Both the position numbers and the translations under genes were made by a program. Below the pieces are notes generated by a model. The model had not been told where the DNA came from. It was given only the letters and a program-made list of their open reading frames with translations, and did not search any database. From Pelomyxa schiedti (lineage: Eukaryota; Evosea; Pelobiontida; Pelomyxidae), in assembly GCA_020536535.1 (NCBI GenBank), contig JAHLWZ010000831.1, positions 27,545 to 91,544 of the forward strand: a stretch of 64,000 nt of DNA, given 5' to 3'. Shown here piece by piece: positions 58,943-64,000 of the stretch (the stretch's first letter is position 1; each line of letters starts with the position of its first letter).

Positions 58943-59605
58943 ATGATAGGGGACATTGAGGAGGAAGTTAGAGACATCGAGAGACGAGTTGATCGGCTGC
59001 GGCCCTCGTTGTTGGCTACGGGCAGTGCACCCAGGAGATTGGAGGTTAGGTTCCCTGCCTGCTTTGCTTGTTCGTACTTGAAACTAAAACTAAGCATAAA
59101 TGTTAGGTATCCAATGAAGTAAAGGGGCTGATGCACAGATATGAGCAATGTAGGTAAGCAGTTGCATAGAACTTGTTGTCTAACAAATCCACCCAATAGT
59201 ATTGACCAACTTCAAAGTGGAGGTTAGGCTACAGGGTTCTGGTCAAACGACTGAACAAAAGAATGTAATTCTGTCTTTCACCTTATCTTTTTAACACTTT
59301 CCACCAGTATATTCAGCACCTCACTACATATATATCCACAGTCTACGCAGAATTGTCGGTGTACACAGGTCTGTAATATCTTTCCTAACTTATAGTAATT
59401 TTTCCCAGCACCCCCAAAAACTACAAAGGATGCTCTTGATGCAGCAACCGCAATTCAAAAGGAATCCCTGTCAATTGTAGAAGAAATGGACCGCAAACTT
59501 ACCACAATGGTTCAAGTGCGTACTTTTTTCTTGTGGAACTTTCCAACTGCTAGTTAGATGTCTGGGGACCAAACAACGAAACTCAATAAAAAGTGGAAGC
59601 TGTAA
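58943..59605 (+). CDS. Small coiled-coil protein
   Basis: Exons read MIGDIEEEVRDIERRVDRLR, VSNEVKGLMHRYEQ, YIQHLTTYISTVYAELSVYT and TKDALDAATAIQKESLSIVE, ending with MSGDQTTKLNKKWKL (TAA at 59603). The product is about 140-150 residues, nearly all helical. Size and pattern are like small subunits of coiled-coil complexes (BLOC-1/BORC, dynactin p24), but I cannot tell which. It starts 57 bp from the divergent metallophosphoesterase gene. One exon boundary near 59155 does not fit in phase with my model. Confidence 0.6.
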
Positions 59606-59705
59606 TCAAATGGCAAAAGTGTAAATAGAGTTGTGAATGATTGAGATTTTTTCTTTACAAAATCGTTGTATACAAACAGTATTTATCAACAGGGTGCAAG
59701 TGGGT

Positions 59706-62700
59706 TTATGTGTCACTGTCATGGTTATCAGCTGGATCAGTAGGTTGCGTGGGTGTGCTGGGTTTGTGTGATTAATTAAGAATCAAAAAGAATGTGAAAT
59801 GAACCTCGAAGATTTGGCCAAAGCTTGTCTCTTTTGTAATTCAGTCATTAATACCTGGTTTTGTGCTAACACATCATCTGTTTGCTTTTGTAGTGTTGAT
59901 AATTGTGCTAGCTGAGTGAATGTCAAGAGTGGTGAATTGGGATTGATAGATTAACACACAACGACATCGGCAAATTCGGAATCAGATTCTTCCTTCCTGC
60001 AGAGGGATGAGGACCGTGGTAAGATTAAAGTAAAAAGCATACTGTTGCTTTCTTAGAAGAACTTGGTCACGTAGAATTCCTAGACTCGATTCTAATCTCG
60101 AAACTGTTTTCTCCTTTTCTGTGAGCTTGGTGTTTATCTCTCTAACAACGGTAAGGATTAGAGGAAAATAAGAGAGCGAAATACGAGCATCTTTCCATTG
60201 CTGAGTTATACAGCTGGTTAAACAATCCTGTGAGATTTTGGAGCTCAGAAATTAGAGCTGACGAGTGTTGCTTCATCAAGGGAAACCCCATATACTTTTC
60301 TTGCTTTCTCCAATTAATTTCTTTTTTTTCCCTAATATTCATACCAAAGGGCGTTTCCCGAGAACAGAAAATAAAGAAGTTATCAACTTTAGCAAGAGAT
60401 CATCACGTTCTTGGATTTTCCTTGTTCCCTCTGCTTGTGAGATCTGTACTATGGTCTGAGCAGAACACATCAAACTATATGACAACCTCCGCGTTTCTCT
60501 TGAGTTCAGCACAAGTGGCCTCCTTTTGTTTTAGCTCCTTCAAAAAGGTAAAATTGTGATTAAAGAGGAAAGCACTTACCTCTTGCAATGAGGACATTTC
60601 TTGGTGCTGCGCTTCAATTTGCTCAAGAAGACTCTCATTTTCGGAGATTTTTTGAATGAGATCGGCTGAAGTCTGCGCTGCGTCTGACGGAGCTTTTATC
60701 TTCAAGAGGTTTTTTTGCTGTTCCCTGAAGACTGTTGGACTGCACAGAGAAAAGAGGATAAATACTGAATTTGCTGTAATTTAGTGGAATGTCTCTTTAG
60801 TAACTCAATGTGTGATGCCAATTTCGCTTTTAGATCACCCTTGACACCCTCAGAGCTGGGAAAGTTAGGCAGCTTTTGGCAAGACATGGCGTTTTCACCT
60901 TATGTCCGCCTGGAGTTTCTCTGTAATTGCCAGCACTTGCCAGAAATGTTCTTGCAGAGGTTTCAGTTGTTCATTTGTCCTGCCAATTTCGAGAAAAATC
61001 AGAGGTGCAGTGCAGTCTTTAAGTATACTCACTTTTGTAGTTGTTGCAATTGAAGAGCCACAGTCTGCAACTGTTCCTCAGAGAATAATTGTCTGGAAAA
61101 CAAAGTTAGGGGTTATTTTTTTTGCAAATTTTTGCGTACTCTTCAGGGTTTACGGAAGCTTGCTTTACTCTGCAAGTTATTAGGACTTCACAGGAAAGGT
61201 TGGAAGAACGAACTGTAGTGTAACCCGCAAGTTCTCACACTCCGTTTCAAGTTCTTTTCGGGCATCATCACTACTCCTGTAATTGGTCACGTATGACTGT
61301 GGATAAAACATATTATGCACACTTTGCTCGTATTTGTAATTGCTTGAGTTCACTTTCAATTTTTAAACGAGCATCCTCTTGCTGCCTGTGAAAAATCGTA
61401 AAGTCCTGTCTCACAAGCCAAATACAAACTTGCAAGTAAGATTTTTATGAAGTAAATCCGACTCGAGGTGGTGAAGTTGCCCCTCCAATTCTTCAATTCG
61501 ACGCTGAAGCTCTCTAGACCACGGGTAGGATGAGAGGGGAAACGATATTGACACACCGCTCATTCCTTTGGACTTCTTCTACAGTATTCCCTAATTCCGC
61601 TGCGCGGACCTCAGAGTTCCTGTAACAGGTTACCACATTACAGGGGTCTCACCGTTACCTTCTAGATTCTGAAGCTTCAAACATGGTTGCAGATCTTTTG
61701 AGATCTTGTTCAAGCTGTGTGACCCGCCGCTGCAGTGTCCTGTTGAATAAACGGTTACAGGCTTGTTTCTTGAAAAAAGGAGAATGCACAAGTTGGTCTG
61801 TGTCAACTGGGAAATTGCATCCTCCAAATCTTTATCATCAGAATCATTTCTTTTTGTATTATCCCCTTGATACAGTTTTCTGTTGTGAATGGTATCTCTT
61901 TGCCGGGATTCGGACTCCAACTGCAGAGCATGTTCAATGGCATTCTTCTCTCTTTCAACAAGTTGGTTGGAGTTGATTATACATATAACTCACCGATCCT
62001 GGGCCATAGAGAGTTTTAACTCATTAGAGTCAAGTGCTTTCCTCAATTCGGTAACCTCCTTTTGCAGGGACAGGTATTCTTCAGACTGTATCTGGGGTTC
62101 CTTCCCAGCAGACTTCTGTGCATTTTTACTGTCACCATTTTCGCACCCACATTGGCAATTTGCGCGTTCCCTTTTCAGCTTTGCTAGTTCCTCATTTCTG
62201 ACACGGATCAAATCTCGTGCTCTCACAATTAGAAGTCGATAGCGTTCAATTTTTTCATTTGCCTCACTCAATTTCATTTGCAGAGCCGCGAATTCCTGCT
62301 GTGGCTGCTGCTGTCCATTCTGCGGAATTTTTGACAGCTTGCGTTGAGTGTTGAAGAGACTCAGCCGAAGATTGAAGTTCTCCTTCTTCAGCTCCAGATT
62401 CTCCTCCGTCAAGTCTCGGATGTGAGAGCTTGGGGACGGATTCGGCATGTGGCCGTGCTGCTGACCAGGCAGCCGAGCCGACAAGCTCCCACTGGGAACC
62501 GAAATCGCGGCCGGGTCCCTGGCGCCGGGGCTCCGGCTCCTCGTGGGGGAGCTGGACGGCGAGGCCCACATCTCGTCAATGTCAGATAGCCTGAAGTCCC
62601 GAACGTCGCTGCTCAGTTGGTCCCCGCCTCCCCTCGCGGCAGTCTCAGCCTCATCGCCGCCGCCGCCAATCTCCCCACACACCACAGGCTCCTCCTCGCC

Positions 62701-62966
62701 CTTCTCCCTGCCGCTCTCCGTGTTTGTTTCCACAACGCCTACGCCGTCGCCGCCGCCGCCATCGGCCTCGAGCAGCCGTCCCCCTCCTGAGCCCGAGCCT
62801 CCGCCGCCACCATCGTCGTCGTTGTCTGGGGTGTCAACACCAGCGGGCTGCCTGCCGTCAGTCCCGCTCTCGGTGCCGTCGCTGCAGCCACCCACAATTT
62901 CCACACTCACGGCCTCTGGCACAGCTACCATTCCGGTCCCAGTACCAGTCCCGTCCGCGTCCCCAT

Positions 62967-62997
<31 letters not shown>

Positions 62998-63645
62998 GCC
63001 ACCGCCACCACCACCCGGCGTGTTCCAGCCCCCCTCCTCGCCCTCTCGCTCGGCGCCGCTGCCCCCCGTCCCCGTTCCCATCCCGCCTCCGTCGGCGTCG
63101 GCGTCGGACGCGTCCTCGGCCCCCAGGCCCGGTGTGGTGCTGTCCGAGGTGCGCTGCTGGCCAAGCGTCTCTTGGTCGTCGCGCTCCTGGCCCCCGTCCT
63201 CTGCGTCGCCGTCGTTGTCGTCGCCGTACGCCGGCCGCTGGGTCGTGCGGTCGCTGGCGTAGGCCCGTCGGCTCTGCGGGTGCTTCTGCTGTGGTTGCTG
63301 CTGTTGCCTGCCAGCATTGGGCGTTCGTTGCCGCTGGGGTTCTATTGGGGAGGGCTCCCCGGCTCCAACGACACGGCGGGCCCTCGACGCCCTGCCGAGC
63401 CCTCGCGCGGGGAGCACGGCGTTCTGCCTAGAGGCAGACGAGGAGGCCGAGGCAGAAGGGGTAGATGCGAACGACCGAGTGCGGGCGGACGTCGCAGCGG
63501 TCTGCGGGCGGGCGCCAGACGGCGAGGCCGCTGGGCTGGAGGCGTACGAACGCGCGGGAGCGGCGCCCCACGGGCTGTTGTTGGCGGTGCTGCTGCTTGG
63601 AAAAGATCCTCGGCCACGGCGAGACGCGGCTGTGCCCTTCATCAT
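59706..63645 (-). CDS. CM1-motif coiled-coil protein (centrosomin/Mto1-like)
   Basis: The GC-rich first coding exon is Ser/Ala/Gly/Asp low complexity, with a polyglycine run near 63000. At about 62330-62440 it reads RDLTEENLELKKENFNLRLS LFNTQRKLSK, the CM1 (Cnn_1N) motif that binds gamma-tubulin complexes in centrosomin, CDK5RAP2, Mto1 and Spc110. A long coiled coil on about 15 small exons follows (KLSEANEKIERYRLLIVRAR; QRRIEELEGQLHHLESDL; KGDLKAKLASHIELLKRHS; LQKQTDDVLAQNQVLMTELQ) and ends PTDPADNHDSDT at 59706. The expected role is recruiting or activating gamma-tubulin at a microtubule-organising centre. The start is ATG 63645 (MMKGTAASRRGRG); a splice acceptor just upstream (TTTCTTCAG) leaves room for one more 5' exon. 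Confidence 0.78.
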
Positions 63646-63881
63646 CTCCAGTCTTCTGGGAATTCCAATTGCCTGAAGAAACAGGTACAACAAAACTGGT
63701 TGTGCACAACCGTACTAGTGATACTAATGAGGAGCACCTCACAACCGCACTGCCCAACATTCCAGAACTCAAGACCAGGCCTTGGAGGAATCTTCTCCAC
63801 TGGAAGCGAAAAGATGATCGATGAACAAATTTATTCCGCGACTGATCGCTGTGCCCTCTTTTTGTCTTTTTCGCGTGCACA

Positions 63882-64000
63882 ATGAGCCGAGACAGCCAGC
63901 ACCGACCGTTGTTAGATCAGGCCCTTGATTCTACAATAGAGGACGGGTGGTTAGTGGTTGATGAGCCCCCTTCCTCAGGTTTGTTTAGCAAAAAAAAAAA
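63882..64000 (+). CDS. First exon of a gene continuing past the window
   Basis: The ATG at 63882 opens MSRDSQHRPLLDQALDSTIE followed by DGWLVVDEPPSS. A donor (CAG|GTTTGTTTAG) sits at about 63979, and the sequence ends in an A-run. The acidic hydrophobic WLVVDEP stretch looks like a short peptide motif, but the family cannot be judged from 33 residues. It diverges from the CM1 gene (about 240 bp apart). Confidence 0.55.
   Translation, partial: MSRDSQHRPLLDQALDSTIEDGWLVVDEPPSSGLFSKKK

Noticed and set aside
62543-63431. Long plus-strand Pro/Arg-rich frames over the CM1 first exon
   Set aside because: These are antisense readings of GC-rich Gly/Ser/Asp codons. The minus frame continues into the CM1 motif and coiled coil.
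1-64000. CRISPR array, operons, Shine-Dalgarno sites or prophage
   Set aside because: The window is spliced eukaryotic DNA. The only regular array is the LRR exon series, whose units are coding.

Overview
This 64 kb window is nuclear DNA from an intron-dense unicellular eukaryote. Genes use the standard code. They are split by GT-AG introns, most of them 43-60 bp and a few 90-320 bp, so single reading frames are broken every few hundred bases. Proteins were read by joining frames across introns at phase-compatible sites. Exon joins are therefore inferences, and gene ends are firmer than inner boundaries. The gene mix fits a free-living or commensal amoeba: a receptor-type adenylate cyclase, vWA-Hint proteins, a leucine-rich-repeat kinase, secreted papain-like and kelch proteins, a CM1-motif coiled-coil protein and a NELF-E-like factor. 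An amoebozoan, possibly an archamoeba, is my best guess, but nothing in the window proves it.

Layout. 0-7 kb: 3' end of RPS8, a small orphan gene, a vWA protein, a spacer with a candidate structured RNA, and an orphan gene. 7-11.7 kb: a minus-strand LRR-kinase gene with about 16 one-repeat exons. 11.9-18 kb: a membrane-anchored CH-domain protein, then TAF7 (minus) and a NELF-E-like gene (plus) diverging from one short promoter region. 18-24 kb: a RapZ C-domain protein, a Rab GTPase and a double-vWA/Hint protein. 24-34.3 kb: a very large HEAT-type protein with an N-terminal discoidin-like domain, IMP4, and a ferrochelatase-like protein with a signal peptide. 34.4-40.5 kb: two low-complexity coiled-coil genes and the adenylate cyclase, all minus. 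40.6-46.5 kb: a GC-rich orphan, a secreted kelch protein, a 1.5 kb gene-free block with degenerate repeats, a secreted orphan and SmD1. 46.9-56.5 kb: a papain-like protease, a Cys-rich orphan, a tautomerase-like protein, a PIAS/Siz-type SUMO ligase, an F-box protein and an ACT-like protein. 56.6-64 kb: a Cdc1/PGAP5-like metallophosphoesterase, a small coiled-coil protein, a CM1-motif protein, and the first exon of a further gene.

Genes sit about 2 kb apart on both strands, often with less than 200 bp between them. I see no operons. The functional links are loose: TAF7 and NELF-E (Pol II initiation and pausing), RPS8 and IMP4 (small ribosomal subunit), SmD1 (splicing, fitting the intron load), and Rab, adenylate cyclase and kinase (signalling and traffic). 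Several genes begin with strongly GC-rich low-complexity exons while their later exons are AT-richer.
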